Shown here: positions 31,522-39,995 of the stretch, in pieces | Position numbering within the stretch: position 1 is the first letter of the stretch | Layout of the letters: each line of letters opens with the position of its first letter | Assembly: GCA_944389975.1 (NCBI GenBank) | Contig: CALXOH010000044.1 | Coordinates: forward strand, 1 to 64,000 | DNA length: 64,000 bases | From: an uncultured Spirochaetaceae bacterium | GTDB taxonomy: Bacteria > Spirochaetota > Spirochaetia > Sphaerochaetales > Sphaerochaetaceae | Reading direction: 5' to 3' | The notes under the pieces: model-generated | Database searches by the model: none | What the model was told of the DNA's origin: nothing | The model's input: the letters and a program-made list of their open reading frames with translations, nothing else | Position numbers and translations under genes: made by a program

Positions 31522-32388
31522 ATGAAAGAAAAAAACGCAATTCTTCTATTACTTCTTACTGCATTCATCTGGGGCATGAGTTTCGTCGCCCAGTCCGTTT
31601 CAGCAGATTCGATCGGTCCGTTCTCGTTCAACTCGATACGTTTCTTCATCGGCGCCCTGGTACTAATACCGTTCACCTATCCGATAATCAAATCGCACAA
31701 AGGTGACGGAACTTATATGGAAAAGCTTCTGAAGGGCGGTTTCTTCGTTGGCCTGTGCCTTTCACTTGCGACAGTCACCCAGCAGGCCGGCATCTCATAC
31801 TCCGGCGCAGGGAAAGGTGGATTCATCACCAGTTTGTACATCATCATCGTTCCCTTCATCTCCCTCCTCGGCGGAAAGAAAATACAGAAAGCGATATGGA
31901 TCTCCGCACTCGGTTCGATCTTAGGGCTATACCTTCTATCAAGCGGAGGAAGCAATGAAAGTCTCAAGGGGGACCTCCTCTTGCTCCTATGCGCCCTATT
32001 CTTTGCATTTCATATACTGACTATAGACAAAGTCGGCAAGGATATCGAAGGAATCCTTCTTTCCCAATTGCAATTCCTCTTTGCAGGGCTATTGACACTC
32101 CCGGGGATGATCGTGGAAGCCCCGTCGATCGAAACACTGAAAGCGTTATGGCTTCCGATCGGGTATGCCGGCGTGTTCTCATGCGGCATTGCGTACACGT
32201 TCCAAGTAGTCGGGCAGAAATATGTAAAGCCACAGAACGCAGTCCTCGTGCTCTCCCTTGAGAGTGTGTTTGCCGCACTCGGAGGGGCTATACTTATAGC
32301 AGAACGGATGACGGGAAGGGAGATACTCGGTGCTGTATTGGTATTTGTATCAGTACTATTTGCAGAACTTTCCCCAAAGGAGGAGTAA
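31522..32388 (+). CDS. DMT superfamily (EamA) transporter
   Basis: A 288-aa inner-membrane protein with ten predicted helices in two EamA repeats. The N-terminal signature AFIWGMSFVAQ and the second-repeat VLVLSLESVFAALGGAILIAERMT (with the E-S/P-x-F motif) are characteristic. Such proteins export amino acids, nucleosides or metabolites; the substrate cannot be inferred. Its stop overlaps the rlmE ATG by one base, so the two are coupled. The start ATG follows GGGGAAT and is the first codon of MKEKNAILLL. Confidence 0.88.
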   Translation: MKEKNAILLLLLTAFIWGMSFVAQSVSADSIGPFSFNSIRFFIGALVLIPFTYPIIKSHKGDGTYMEKLLKGGFFVGLCLSLATVTQQAGISYSGAGKGGFITSLYIIIVPFISLLGGKKIQKAIWISALGSILGLYLLSSGGSNESLKGDLLLLLCALFFAFHILTIDKVGKDIEGILLSQLQFLFAGLLTLPGMIVEAPSIETLKALWLPIGYAGVFSCGIAYTFQVVGQKYVKPQNAVLVLSLESVFAALGGAILIAERMTGREILGAVLVFVSVLFAELSPKEE

Positions 32389-32987
32389 TGGCCAATTCAA
32401 GAAGAGACAAGGCGGACAGTTTTACGAAAAAAGCCCACAAGGAAGGTTATCCTGCACGCTCCGTGTACAAACTTGAAGAGATAAACAACGCTCATCGCCT
32501 GATCAAACCCGGCGACAAGGTTCTGGACGTGGGGGCGGCCCCTGGATCGTGGACGCTATTTACACACCGCGAGCTATTGAAAGGGAACGGCAAGATAGTA
32601 TCCGTTGACCTCAATCCCCTATCCCTCGATCCCGTGCCCCCGACCGTCACAGAGATCACAGGGGATGCGTTTTCAAAGGAAGTAAGGGCAAGGCTCGTGG
32701 AGCTCGGGCCGTACGACACGGTACTTTCCGACGCAGCTCCGATGACTACGGGAAACAGAACCGTCGACACCTCCCGTAGCGAACGACTTGCAGAGGAAGT
32801 CTTCCACCTTGCATCCGAACAGCTCAAGAAAGGGGGCAACCTCGTTATCAAGATATTCCAAGGCGGAGGGGAGGGAGAACTGTTGAAGAAGATGAGGGAG
32901 GAATATGCGAAGGCAAAAGCATTCAAGCCGAAAGCATCGCGCGACGACAGCTTCGAGATATTCCTCATCGGATTGGGAAAGAAATAG
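32388..32987 (+). CDS. rlmE: 23S rRNA (uridine-2552-2'-O) methyltransferase RlmE
   Basis: Methylates U2552 in the A loop of 23S rRNA. The 199-aa protein has the K-D-K-E tetrad: Lys in RSVYKLEEI, Asp in SDAAPMTTG, Lys in NLVIKIFQG and Glu in DSFEIFLIG. The SAM site is VLDVGAAPGSWT. The length is normal. It is coupled to the upstream transporter by a one-base overlap, and a bidirectional terminator follows. Confidence 0.95.
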   Translation: MANSRRDKADSFTKKAHKEGYPARSVYKLEEINNAHRLIKPGDKVLDVGAAPGSWTLFTHRELLKGNGKIVSVDLNPLSLDPVPPTVTEITGDAFSKEVRARLVELGPYDTVLSDAAPMTTGNRTVDTSRSERLAEEVFHLASEQLKKGGNLVIKIFQGGGEGELLKKMREEYAKAKAFKPKASRDDSFEIFLIGLGKK

Positions 32988-33019
32988 CAAACGGGGTCCG
33001 AAAGCCCCGTTTGTGTTTT
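32988..33019 (+). terminator. Intrinsic terminator between rlmE and htpG
   Basis: CAAACGGGG (32988-32996), 8-nt loop, CCCCGTTTG (33005-33013), then TGTTTTC. It serves rlmE and may also stop htpG transcription from the other side, where the T run is weak. Confidence 0.85.
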
Positions 33020-33020
33020 C

Positions 33021-34895
33021 TTAGAGAAGCGAAGAGAGGTCCTTTGAGAATCCCACAGGATCTTCCGGCATCAGCCCCTCTTGCAACATCGCATTGCCCA
33101 GGAGTACCCTTGAAAGCCTTCCGACAAGCTCATCTTCATCGCTTTTCTCGATTCTCTTGACCAGATCCGATTCAGCATTCACTTCGAGTATTGGCTTCGC
33201 CTCAGGGGCATCCCCGCCCATGCTCTTGAGCATCCTTTGCATCCTCACCGAAGGATCGTTCTCGTCCATTATCACGCACGCAGGGGTGTCCTGGCCAAGC
33301 CTGGTCGAGAAGACGACATCCTTGACTTTCCCGTCAAGTGCCTTCTTGATCTTTTCAAGAAGGGGTTTCTTATCCTCTTCCTTCTTCTTCTCCTCATCAC
33401 TCTTCTCTTCGTCAAGCGCTCCGGAAGTGTTTATAGCCTTGAATGGAAGCTCTTTGTATTCATAAAGCTGGGTTACCACGATCTCATCGATCTCGTCATC
33501 CATTATCAAGACTTCATACCCTTTCTCCTTGTATGAAGCCACAAGCGGTGAGGACTTCAGAGTCTCTTCCTTTCCTCCTGTGATGTAGTAGATGGCCTTC
33601 TGCCCCTCCTTCATCCTCTCCTTGTACTCAGATAGCGATACATACCCATCGACGCTGCTCGAGTGGAAACGTACGAGCTCCATCAGCGCATCCCTGTTTG
33701 CATAGTCGCTGTAAAGCCCTTCCTTCAAAGGCCTGTTGTACTGGGCTATGAACTTCGTATAGAGCTCCGGGTTCTGTTCGCTCATCTTCTTGAATTCGGA
33801 AAGAAGTTTCTTGACTGATCCGTTTCTGATCTGCGCCATGATCCTGTTTTCCTGCAAGATCTCCCTTGAGACGTTCAAAGGAAGATCTTCGCTGTCGATC
33901 ACACCGCGCACGAAGCGCAGGTACGTGGGTAGCAGCGTCTTGTCATCATCTGTGATGTAAACGCGCTTTACGTACAACTTCACTCCCGGGGTATAGTCGG
34001 CGTAATACATATCGAACGGGGCTTTCGAAGGAATGTAGAAAAGCGTCGTGTACTCGACCGCACCCTCTGCCTTGGTATGGATGTAGAACAAAGGATCCTC
34101 TGAGTCATAATAGTTGTTCTTGTAGAACTCCTTGTACTCTTCATCCTTTATCTCACTCTTTGGTCTTCTCCAAAGTGCTGATGAGGAGTTGATCTTGTCG
34201 ATCCTGTGCTCGCTTTTTTTCGTCGGCTCGCCATTCTCATCCTTGTGCTCATAATCGTAGTTGACTTTGTCATACTCGAGGTAGATCGGGTATGCCACAT
34301 GATCCGAATACTTTCTTACCAGGCGTTCGATCTCATACCTGTTTGCATACATCACACCCTCTTCATTCAGATGGAGGGTTATCGTAGTGCCATGCCCGTC
34401 GCGCTCTGATTCCTCGATCGAGTACGTGCTCTTACCGTCGCTTGTCCACTTGTATGCCTTCTCTTTTCCGGCTTTCCTACTGACTACTTCGATCTTGTCT
34501 GCAACCATGAAGGCCGAGTAAAAACCAACTCCGAACTGCCCTATGAGATTGCTGTCCTTCTTATCCCCTTCCTTCAGGGCCTCGAGGAATTTCCTCGTTC
34601 CGCTTGATGCGATCGTTCCAAGATCCTCTTCAAGCTCCTTTTCGTCCATTCCAAGTCCGTTGTCTTTGATCGTCAACGTCCTCGGTACACTCTCGGTATA
34701 AGTTATATCTATCCTTCCTTCCCCGCCTTCGTCCTTGTATTTCTCATCCGTAAGGGAAAGGTACCTCAATTTGTCGATTGCATCGGATGCGTTCGACACA
34801 AGCTCTCTGAGGAATATCTCCTTGTTCGAATAAAGGGAATGTATGATCAGCTGCAACAAATCGGCAACTTCGGTCTTGAACTTCTTTTCCGCCAT
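33021..34895 (-). CDS. htpG: Chaperone HtpG (Hsp90)
   Basis: A 624-aa molecular chaperone. The GHKL ATPase domain shows ELVSNASDAIDKLRYLS (residues about 28-44), the DNGLGMDEKEL motif and GQFGVGFYSAFMVAD (lid glycine-rich segment). The middle domain has the catalytic Arg-containing block YLRFVRGVIDSEDLPLNVSREILQ. The acidic linker DEEKSDEEKKKEEDKKP is longer than usual. The start lies after GAGGTGAAAC. It is convergent with rlmE and divergent from the ROK regulator. Confidence 0.97.
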   Translation of the reverse strand: MAEKKFKTEVADLLQLIIHSLYSNKEIFLRELVSNASDAIDKLRYLSLTDEKYKDEGGEGRIDITYTESVPRTLTIKDNGLGMDEKELEEDLGTIASSGTRKFLEALKEGDKKDSNLIGQFGVGFYSAFMVADKIEVVSRKAGKEKAYKWTSDGKSTYSIEESERDGHGTTITLHLNEEGVMYANRYEIERLVRKYSDHVAYPIYLEYDKVNYDYEHKDENGEPTKKSEHRIDKINSSSALWRRPKSEIKDEEYKEFYKNNYYDSEDPLFYIHTKAEGAVEYTTLFYIPSKAPFDMYYADYTPGVKLYVKRVYITDDDKTLLPTYLRFVRGVIDSEDLPLNVSREILQENRIMAQIRNGSVKKLLSEFKKMSEQNPELYTKFIAQYNRPLKEGLYSDYANRDALMELVRFHSSSVDGYVSLSEYKERMKEGQKAIYYITGGKEETLKSSPLVASYKEKGYEVLIMDDEIDEIVVTQLYEYKELPFKAINTSGALDEEKSDEEKKKEEDKKPLLEKIKKALDGKVKDVVFSTRLGQDTPACVIMDENDPSVRMQRMLKSMGGDAPEAKPILEVNAESDLVKRIEKSDEDELVGRLSRVLLGNAMLQEGLMPEDPVGFSKDLSSLL

Positions 34896-34983
34896 GTTTC
34901 ACCTCGCATGTAAAAAGATAGCTACAGTCTTTGAAAACGGCAAATTGGAAAAGAAAGGAATGCTTACGAACCCCTCTGTATGC

Positions 34984-34989
34984 TATCAT
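34984..34989 (+). promoter_or_regulatory. Extended -10 of the ROK regulator gene, leaderless arrangement
   Basis: TGCTATCAT gives a TGC extension and TATCAT (34984-34989), six bases (CGGGGT) before the ATG at 34996. The leaderless start is preferred over upstream in-frame codons. Confidence 0.5.
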
Positions 34990-34995
34990 CGGGGT

Positions 34996-36084
34996 ATGAA
35001 TTTCTCCCGTCCTGACAATGCAAGGTACATAAACAGATTGAAAGTGCTCTCAGCCCTCAGGAAAAACGACGGAATGGGCAGAGTCGATTTATCGAGAAAA
35101 CTCGGAATCAACAAAGTATCGATATCCGAGATCGTCGACTCACTGATCAAGGACCGGTTGGTGAAAGAGAAAGGGAAGGTGTTTCGTTCCCAAGGACGGC
35201 CGACCATCGGACTCGGCCTTGACGAGGAATGCGGGATCATAATCGTTTTCTCTTTCCAGAAAGAAAACGTGATCGGAGTGTCAGGGGACATCAGGGGAAG
35301 GATACTCAGGATGGAGATGTTCTCATCCGACGGGGATATCGAGGAGAAGATGGCTTCATCCGTATCGAGGATGGCATCGGGGAAACGGGTATTCGGGATA
35401 TACATATCGAAAGACGGGGATATGGATTTCCACTCCAGATATCCAGTCGTCATCAGAAGGCGCATATTCAGCCAGGCACGCTCTGAGAAGGAACTCATTG
35501 GAAATGGCGAATTGGGAAGAACACTCTTTTTGGAGCTTTCCGATGAAGTCTCGGGCCTTCTTACAAGGGATGGGAACGAACTTGTACTTCCGAACATCGG
35601 ACACATGAGGATCAAGAGGGGAAGGTTTTGTAAAATGGGGCACGAAGGGTGCCTTGAGGCATATTTCTCGACATACGCATTGAAAGGGAAGGCTCAGGAA
35701 CTGTCGTTGACTGTCTCAGAAAAGGAACTGATGAAGGAAAAGCATCTTCTTGCATTTCTCTACGAAAACCTAAGGGTGCTCTCATCTGCATCCCTCACCC
35801 TTTCGGAAGTGCTCGATGTGAATCACATAGTGCTCACCGGAGACATATCCTCAATGCCAGACAAATTCATCGAAGAGATAAATGGAATGCTCGACGAGAA
35901 CGGTGCGGAAGTCAGGATCAGGAAATGCGATCCGACAGGGAAGGGCGAACTCGGAGGGGCCGTGGATTCCGCGCTTGATTGGTTCTTCTTCCAAACCCGG
36001 ATAATCGATGCGCTATCCCCTCTCTCAGTGCTTTCTATGGGAACGGAAGACAAAGAAGGAAAGAAGAAGGATCAGGAAGAATAG
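34996..36084 (+). CDS. ROK-family transcriptional regulator with degenerate kinase and zinc motifs
   Basis: A 362-aa NagC/XylR-type repressor. The N-terminal winged helix (NRLKVLSALRKNDGMGRVDLSRKLGINKVSISEIVDSL) is followed by a ROK fold. The canonical phosphate-1 motif D-I-G-G-T is absent (DEECGIIIVFSFQKENVIGVSG). The zinc motif GHMRIKRGRFCKMGHEGCLEAY lacks the middle Cys of C-x-C-G-x-x-G-C-x-E. It should therefore bind sugar without kinase activity. Its 3' end overlaps the lipoprotein gene on the opposite strand by 60 bp. The target genes are unknown. Confidence 0.85.
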   Translation: MNFSRPDNARYINRLKVLSALRKNDGMGRVDLSRKLGINKVSISEIVDSLIKDRLVKEKGKVFRSQGRPTIGLGLDEECGIIIVFSFQKENVIGVSGDIRGRILRMEMFSSDGDIEEKMASSVSRMASGKRVFGIYISKDGDMDFHSRYPVVIRRRIFSQARSEKELIGNGELGRTLFLELSDEVSGLLTRDGNELVLPNIGHMRIKRGRFCKMGHEGCLEAYFSTYALKGKAQELSLTVSEKELMKEKHLLAFLYENLRVLSSASLTLSEVLDVNHIVLTGDISSMPDKFIEEINGMLDENGAEVRIRKCDPTGKGELGGAVDSALDWFFFQTRIIDALSPLSVLSMGTEDKEGKKKDQEE

Positions 36085-36687
36085 GAAATAGTTGTTCCAG
36101 CCTAGGAAATACGAGGCAATGGCAATCGGCAGTGATGTGAACAGCAGCGAAAGTACGATGCTCGATACGATCGATAGCGCACCGTACGAATGCCCGCGGA
36201 TTATTGATACGACAGTGAAAAGGATTACGATCAGGGCAAACTCGAAAAGGAGCATGTATGAAAGGTCGTCAAGCCTTTGATCCATCCAGCGCATCTCACT
36301 TGCATTCCCCGGGGCAGTTTCAGGCAGCTCACGGGGGATCTCATTTAAAACCACGCCCTCAACCGGAACTTCCCCAGCAAGATCCCGAGGTTCTGTCTCA
36401 ATCACAACCTCTTCCTCAGTCAGAGATGGAGCTTTGTTTCCGGAAGAGATGTTGTTTATCCTCTCCACAAGCTCCCTCGTGGATATGACTTCCTCCTCAC
36501 CTGTTTCCGCATGGGGTTCTTCTACGACTTTTATGCTCTCCGCAAACTCCTCCTCCACACTCTCGATCGTGCTTGGTTGCACTTCATTGAGAGTCGGTTC
36601 GATCTCAATACTTCCCATTCCGGTGCCAACGCTTTGGCATGAGAACAGGAGCGGGAAAAGCAGAATCAAAGCAAGAAGTTTCGGCAT
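36025..36687 (-). CDS. Lipoprotein with acidic linker and C-terminal membrane helices
   Basis: A 220-aa protein. The signal peptide (MPKLLALILLFPLLFSC) ends in LLFSC, so Cys17 is the predicted lipid anchor. A Glu-rich, low-complexity region (about residues 30-125) leads to three hydrophobic helices near the C-terminus (around 135-215). An anchored N-terminus together with C-terminal helices is unusual for a lipoprotein. The start at 36687 has a perfect TATAAT only 7 nt upstream, so the mRNA should be leaderless; in-frame codons further up cross a terminator. The family is not recognised. Confidence 0.7.
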   Translation of the reverse strand: MPKLLALILLFPLLFSCQSVGTGMGSIEIEPTLNEVQPSTIESVEEEFAESIKVVEEPHAETGEEEVISTRELVERINNISSGNKAPSLTEEEVVIETEPRDLAGEVPVEGVVLNEIPRELPETAPGNASEMRWMDQRLDDLSYMLLFEFALIVILFTVVSIIRGHSYGALSIVSSIVLSLLFTSLPIAIASYFLGWNNYFLFFLILLLSFFVFRSHRKH

Positions 36688-36694
36688 AGCGGAA

Positions 36695-36700
36695 ATTATA
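36695..36700 (-). promoter_or_regulatory. -10 box of the lipoprotein gene, leaderless arrangement
   Basis: On the minus strand TATAAT (36700-36695) is followed by TTCCGCT and then the ATG at 36687. The -35 region overlaps the T tail of the upstream terminator and is weak. Confidence 0.5.
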
Positions 36701-36716
36701 TCATGCCTTTTGAAAT

Positions 36717-36739
36717 AAAAAAACCGCTGGATTCCAGCG
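36717..36739 (-). terminator. Intrinsic terminator upstream of the lipoprotein gene (minus strand)
   Basis: CCGCTGG (36723-36729) and CCAGCGG (36733-36739) form a 7-bp stem with a 3-nt loop; on the minus strand the stem is followed by six T residues. It lies upstream of the lipoprotein gene, so it ends a different transcript. Confidence 0.85.
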
Positions 36740-36854
36740 GCAACCTCCTTGTCCCTGTTGGGAACATCTCCTCTGTATGCGGAAAAAAGTATCAGTACAG
36801 AATTGAACATTAATATTCTCTCACAGCTGATGCGAGAATGCAAACTTTTTTGTT
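36717..36854 (-). ncRNA. Candidate structured small RNA (or leader) with SD-like G-rich segments
   Basis: On the minus strand TTGAAG (36890-36885), a 17-bp spacer and TTAATA (36867-36862) predict a start near 36854. The transcript would end at a strong terminator (stem 36723-36739, T run 36722-36717), giving about 138 nt. It contains a hairpin with ATTCTC/GAGAAT arms near its 5' end, a small TTCCC-AACA-GGGA hairpin, and two purine-rich segments, CAGAGGAG and AAGGAGGTTG (36749-36740). The last is a perfect 10-nt complement of CAACCTCCTT in small RNA 1. No convincing protein is encoded. It could alternatively be an attenuator of the lipoprotein gene. Confidence 0.5.
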
Positions 36855-36967
36855 AAAAACTTATTAAGTCGCGTATATCATTGACTTCAAAAGGATTGAC
36901 GCAGAAAGTATCAGATGTCGGGAAAAATATTGTCTTTCGAAGTGACTTGAAAAGTTCCTATCCCCTA

Positions 36968-36985
36968 TATGTATTTAAATACATA
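36968..36985. promoter_or_regulatory. 18-bp perfect palindrome, candidate operator
   Basis: TATGTATTTAAATACATA (36968-36985) overlaps the expected -35 position (about 36970-36976) of the molybdenum-cofactor operon. Its location predicts repression. It does not match a ModE site that I can recall, but is a reasonable candidate for one in this lineage. Confidence 0.55.
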
Positions 36986-36992
36986 ATGGTGT

Positions 36993-36998
36993 TACAAT
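36993..36998 (+). promoter_or_regulatory. -10 box of the Mo-cofactor operon, leaderless arrangement
   Basis: TACAAT (36993-36998), then CCAAATC and the ATG at 37006. No Shine-Dalgarno is present. Confidence 0.5.
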
Positions 36999-37005
36999 CC
37001 AAATC

Positions 37006-38037
37006 ATGAAACTCATCAAGACTGAAGAGAGCGTCGGGTGTGTAATCCCACACGACATGACAGAGATAGTCAAAGACAAAAGGAAGGGTGTCCTTTTCAA
37101 GAAAGGGCATGTGATAACAAAAGAAGATATCCCAAGGTTGCTCGACATCGGAAAAGAGCACATATACGTATTCGAACTGGACGAAGGGATGATGCACGAG
37201 GATGACGCTGCGAAAGTGCTTGAAAGAATCACGAAAGGTGAGAATCTATCCTCAGGGGCAGTCAGCGAAGGAAAGATCGAACTGACGGCTGAAATCGACG
37301 GACTGTTGAAAGTCAACGTTGGGAAACTCGACAGGATCAACGCACTCGGGGAGATGATGATCGCAACACGTGTCAGCGGATTTCCAGTCAAAAAAGGCGA
37401 CAAGGTTGCAGGAATGCGCGCAATCCCCCTCGTGATAAGCAAAGAGAAGATGAGGGAAGCTGAAAAGATCGCAGCCGGGGAGAAGATCATATCCGTCAAA
37501 CCATTTGCAAAGATGGATTACGGACTTATTACGACAGGGAACGAAATCAAGAAGAAGAGGATCAGCGATACGTTCTCCCCTGTGATCGAGGAAAAGCTCT
37601 CTGAGTTTGGTTCCAAGATGGTGGATCATGCATACCCCGGGGATGACGAAGATGAGATAGTGAAAGAGATAAAGAGGATGGAGGAAGAGGGCCTTGGATT
37701 GATAATCCTCACCGGAGGGATGTCGGTCGACCCGGATGACAGAACGCCGGGTGCGATCAAAAAGTCGGGGGCGGAGGTTGTCTCATACGGCTCCCCTGTC
37801 CTTCCTGGGGCGATGCTTCTTGTCGCCTACTTTGGAAAAACCACGATACTGGGCCTTCCCGGGTGCGTGATGTACTCGAAGCGCACTGTATTCGACATAG
37901 TACTTCCACACGTCATGGCAGGCGAGAGGATAACGGGGGAATTCATAACTTCCCTTGGTAACGGCGGTCTATGCCTCTCATGCCCTGTATGCCATTACCC
38001 GAACTGTTCCTTCGGTAAAGGAGGAGCCGATGTATAG
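37006..38037 (+). CDS. Molybdopterin-binding (MoeA-like) protein with C-terminal Cys cluster
   Basis: A 343-aa protein with a MoCF_biosynth domain in its C-terminal half: ITTGNEIKKKRISDTFSPVI, LIILTGGMSVDPDDRTPGAI and GSPVLPGAMLLVAYFGKTTILGLPGC. These motifs bind molybdopterin or its adenylate in MoeA, MogA and CinA. The N-terminal part differs from canonical MoeA. The end has a Cys/His cluster (CLSCPVCHYPNCSFGKG), a possible metal site that is not part of standard MoeA. It overlaps the MogA gene by 8 bp and begins the molybdenum operon. Confidence 0.8.
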   Translation: MKLIKTEESVGCVIPHDMTEIVKDKRKGVLFKKGHVITKEDIPRLLDIGKEHIYVFELDEGMMHEDDAAKVLERITKGENLSSGAVSEGKIELTAEIDGLLKVNVGKLDRINALGEMMIATRVSGFPVKKGDKVAGMRAIPLVISKEKMREAEKIAAGEKIISVKPFAKMDYGLITTGNEIKKKRISDTFSPVIEEKLSEFGSKMVDHAYPGDDEDEIVKEIKRMEEEGLGLIILTGGMSVDPDDRTPGAIKKSGAEVVSYGSPVLPGAMLLVAYFGKTTILGLPGCVMYSKRTVFDIVLPHVMAGERITGEFITSLGNGGLCLSCPVCHYPNCSFGKGGADV

Positions 38038-38518
38038 GGCGTTCGTACTCACAGTCTCCGACCGGTCGTACAGGAAGGAAAGGGAGGATGGAAGCGGGCC
38101 TGAGGCGATCGATATCCTTACTCAATCCGGGTACGTAATCTCGGGATACGAGATACTTCCAGATGAGGAGAATATGCTTTCTGAAAAACTTGGAGAGATA
38201 GCGGACTCGGGTTCGACCGACGTCGTATTCACATTAGGGGGCACAGGTTTTTCAGAACGGGATGTAACTCCGGAAGCAACGCTTAAGGTAGTTACGAAGC
38301 TTGTCCCGGGGATATCCGAATACCTCAGGAAGAACGGAGGGCACGCGATCCTTTCCCGCGGAGTAAGCGGGATATATAAGAAAACCTTGATAATAAACCT
38401 TCCCGGAAGCCCAAGGGCGGTCAGGGAGAGCTTGAACTCGATAAAAGAGATAATGAAACACGGACTTGACGTTCTCTCTGGGTGCGTCATGGACTGTGGA
38501 AAGGAGACTAAAATATGA
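38030..38518 (+). CDS. Molybdenum cofactor biosynthesis protein MogA/MoaB
   Basis: A 162-aa molybdopterin adenylyltransferase-type protein. The MoCF motifs are LTVSDRSYRKEREDGSGPEAI, VVFTLGGTGFSERDVTPEAT and INLPGSPRAVRESLNSI. The start ATG at 38030 is preceded by GGAGGAG. It adenylates molybdopterin so that MoeA can insert molybdate. Overlaps at both ends indicate translational coupling in the operon. Confidence 0.9.
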   Translation: MYRAFVLTVSDRSYRKEREDGSGPEAIDILTQSGYVISGYEILPDEENMLSEKLGEIADSGSTDVVFTLGGTGFSERDVTPEATLKVVTKLVPGISEYLRKNGGHAILSRGVSGIYKKTLIINLPGSPRAVRESLNSIKEIMKHGLDVLSGCVMDCGKETKI

Positions 38519-39327
38519 AAAAAACTGTTTTGGTTCTTATTTTGACAACACTTCTTTCAACCACACTGTTTGCAAACGGAGATACCGACGCAAGTGAAAA
38601 GAATAACATCGTGGTATTTGCCGCGGCAAGCCTCACCGAGACTATGGATAAAATCATCCCGATGTACGAAGAGGCAAACCCCGGAATAACGATAACATCC
38701 ACTTACGACTCTTCAGGAACGCTTAAAACCCAGATAGAGGAAGACGCTCCATGCGACCTTTTCATCTCTGCAGGGCAAAAGCAGGTCGATCAGCTGGATG
38801 CGGAGAGTACAAATCCGACCGGACTGGATTTCGTAGTGCAAGGCACGAGATGCGACCTCTTGGAGAACAAGGTCACTCTTGCAGTTCCAGAGGGAAACCC
38901 GAAGGGAATAGAGGGCTTTGATGACCTAGCAAGGAGGCTTGGAAGCGGCGATGTCTTCATGGCCATGGGTAACAGCGACGTTCCGGTGGGGCAGTACACA
39001 AGCGAGATATTGAAGTACTACAACCTCGATGAGGAGAAGCTTGCAAACGAAGGGTTGATCACATATTGCTCGAACGTGAAGGAAGTACAGGTACAGGTTT
39101 CAGAGAGCGCAGTCGATTGCGGAGTAATCTATGCAACGGATGCATTCAGCGCGGGACTTGAAGTAGTGGATAGCGCAAGAGAGGGAATGTGCTCACCGGT
39201 GATCTATCCTGCAGCAGTCATCAACAGCGGCGAGAGCCAGGAAGAGGCCAAGGCTTTCCTCGAATATCTCAAGGGGGATGAAGCGATGGCAGTATTCGAA
39301 AGCGTAGGCTTCTCACCGGCATTCTGA
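38515..39327 (+). CDS. modA: Molybdate ABC transporter substrate-binding protein
   Basis: A 270-aa periplasmic binding protein. The signal peptide (MKKTVLVLILTTLLSTTLFA) is followed by VVFAAASLTETMDKI, which has the Ser and Ala of the oxyanion pocket, and STYDSSGTLKTQIEEDAPCDLFISAG. Later VDCGVIYATDA matches the ModA pattern. It binds molybdate or tungstate and delivers it to ModBC. It contains four Cys residues, which is unusual for ModA. Confidence 0.92.
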   Translation: MKKTVLVLILTTLLSTTLFANGDTDASEKNNIVVFAAASLTETMDKIIPMYEEANPGITITSTYDSSGTLKTQIEEDAPCDLFISAGQKQVDQLDAESTNPTGLDFVVQGTRCDLLENKVTLAVPEGNPKGIEGFDDLARRLGSGDVFMAMGNSDVPVGQYTSEILKYYNLDEEKLANEGLITYCSNVKEVQVQVSESAVDCGVIYATDAFSAGLEVVDSAREGMCSPVIYPAAVINSGESQEEAKAFLEYLKGDEAMAVFESVGFSPAF

Positions 39328-39995
39328 TGGATCTCTTCCCTCTCTATAACTCACTGAGGATAGCGCTTTTCAGCTCTGTCCTCGTATTCTTCTCAGGTAT
39401 ATTCGTCGCATGGCATATATCGAGGATGCCGAAGATCCTGAAAGGAATATTCGATGTGATACTCACGCTTCCGATGGTGCTTCCCCCTACCGTCATCGGA
39501 TACTTCCTCCTCTTGATATTCTCCACAAAGCGCCCGTTCGGTGCTTTCCTCCAGGACTACGGGATAAAGTTCGTGATGACGTGGTACGGCGGGATAATAT
39601 CGGTGTTTGTAGTCTCGTTCCCCCTGATGTACAGGACAAGCAGGGGTGCATTCGAATCGTTTGACGTGACGCTCAGGGAAGCGGGACGAACGCTCGGGCT
39701 GAAGAAGAGCTTCATCTTCTGGCACATCGAACTGGCATCGGTAAAGGACGGTATCTTGGCGGGGATCGTGCTTTCATTTGCACGTGCGCTGGGTGAGTAC
39801 GGGGCGACAAGCATGCTCGTCGGGTACACGCCCAGGCACACTGCGACGATCTCTACGACCGTATACCAGCTCTGGAGGATAGGAAACGACGAACTTGCGT
39901 ACAAATGGGTGCTCGTAAACGTCGCGATATCGGTGGTGGTTCTCTTTGCAGTGAACCTCCTTGAGAGCAGAAAGAAAAAGGAAGGGAGGAAGTGA
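39327..39995 (+). CDS. modB: Molybdate ABC transporter permease
   Basis: A 222-aa inner-membrane permease with five or six helices. The EAA motif REAGRTLGLKKSFIFWHIELASVKDGILAGIVLSFARALGEYGATSML contains the conserved Ala-Gly-x-x-x-x-Leu-Gly pattern that contacts ModC. ModA and ModB share a single base, and ModB overlaps ModC by 4 bp. Confidence 0.95.
   Translation: MDLFPLYNSLRIALFSSVLVFFSGIFVAWHISRMPKILKGIFDVILTLPMVLPPTVIGYFLLLIFSTKRPFGAFLQDYGIKFVMTWYGGIISVFVVSFPLMYRTSRGAFESFDVTLREAGRTLGLKKSFIFWHIELASVKDGILAGIVLSFARALGEYGATSMLVGYTPRHTATISTTVYQLWRIGNDELAYKWVLVNVAISVVVLFAVNLLESRKKKEGRK

Noticed and set aside
31356-31706. Open frame across small RNA 2 and the EamA start
   Set aside because: It crosses the terminator stem of small RNA 2 and is out of frame with the transporter; no motif is present.
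36740-36780. Plus-strand anti-SD RNA (CAACCTCCTTGTCCC) at 36.7 kb
   Set aside because: The terminator T run is on the minus strand and the promoter elements face the same way, so the plus-strand reading has no support.
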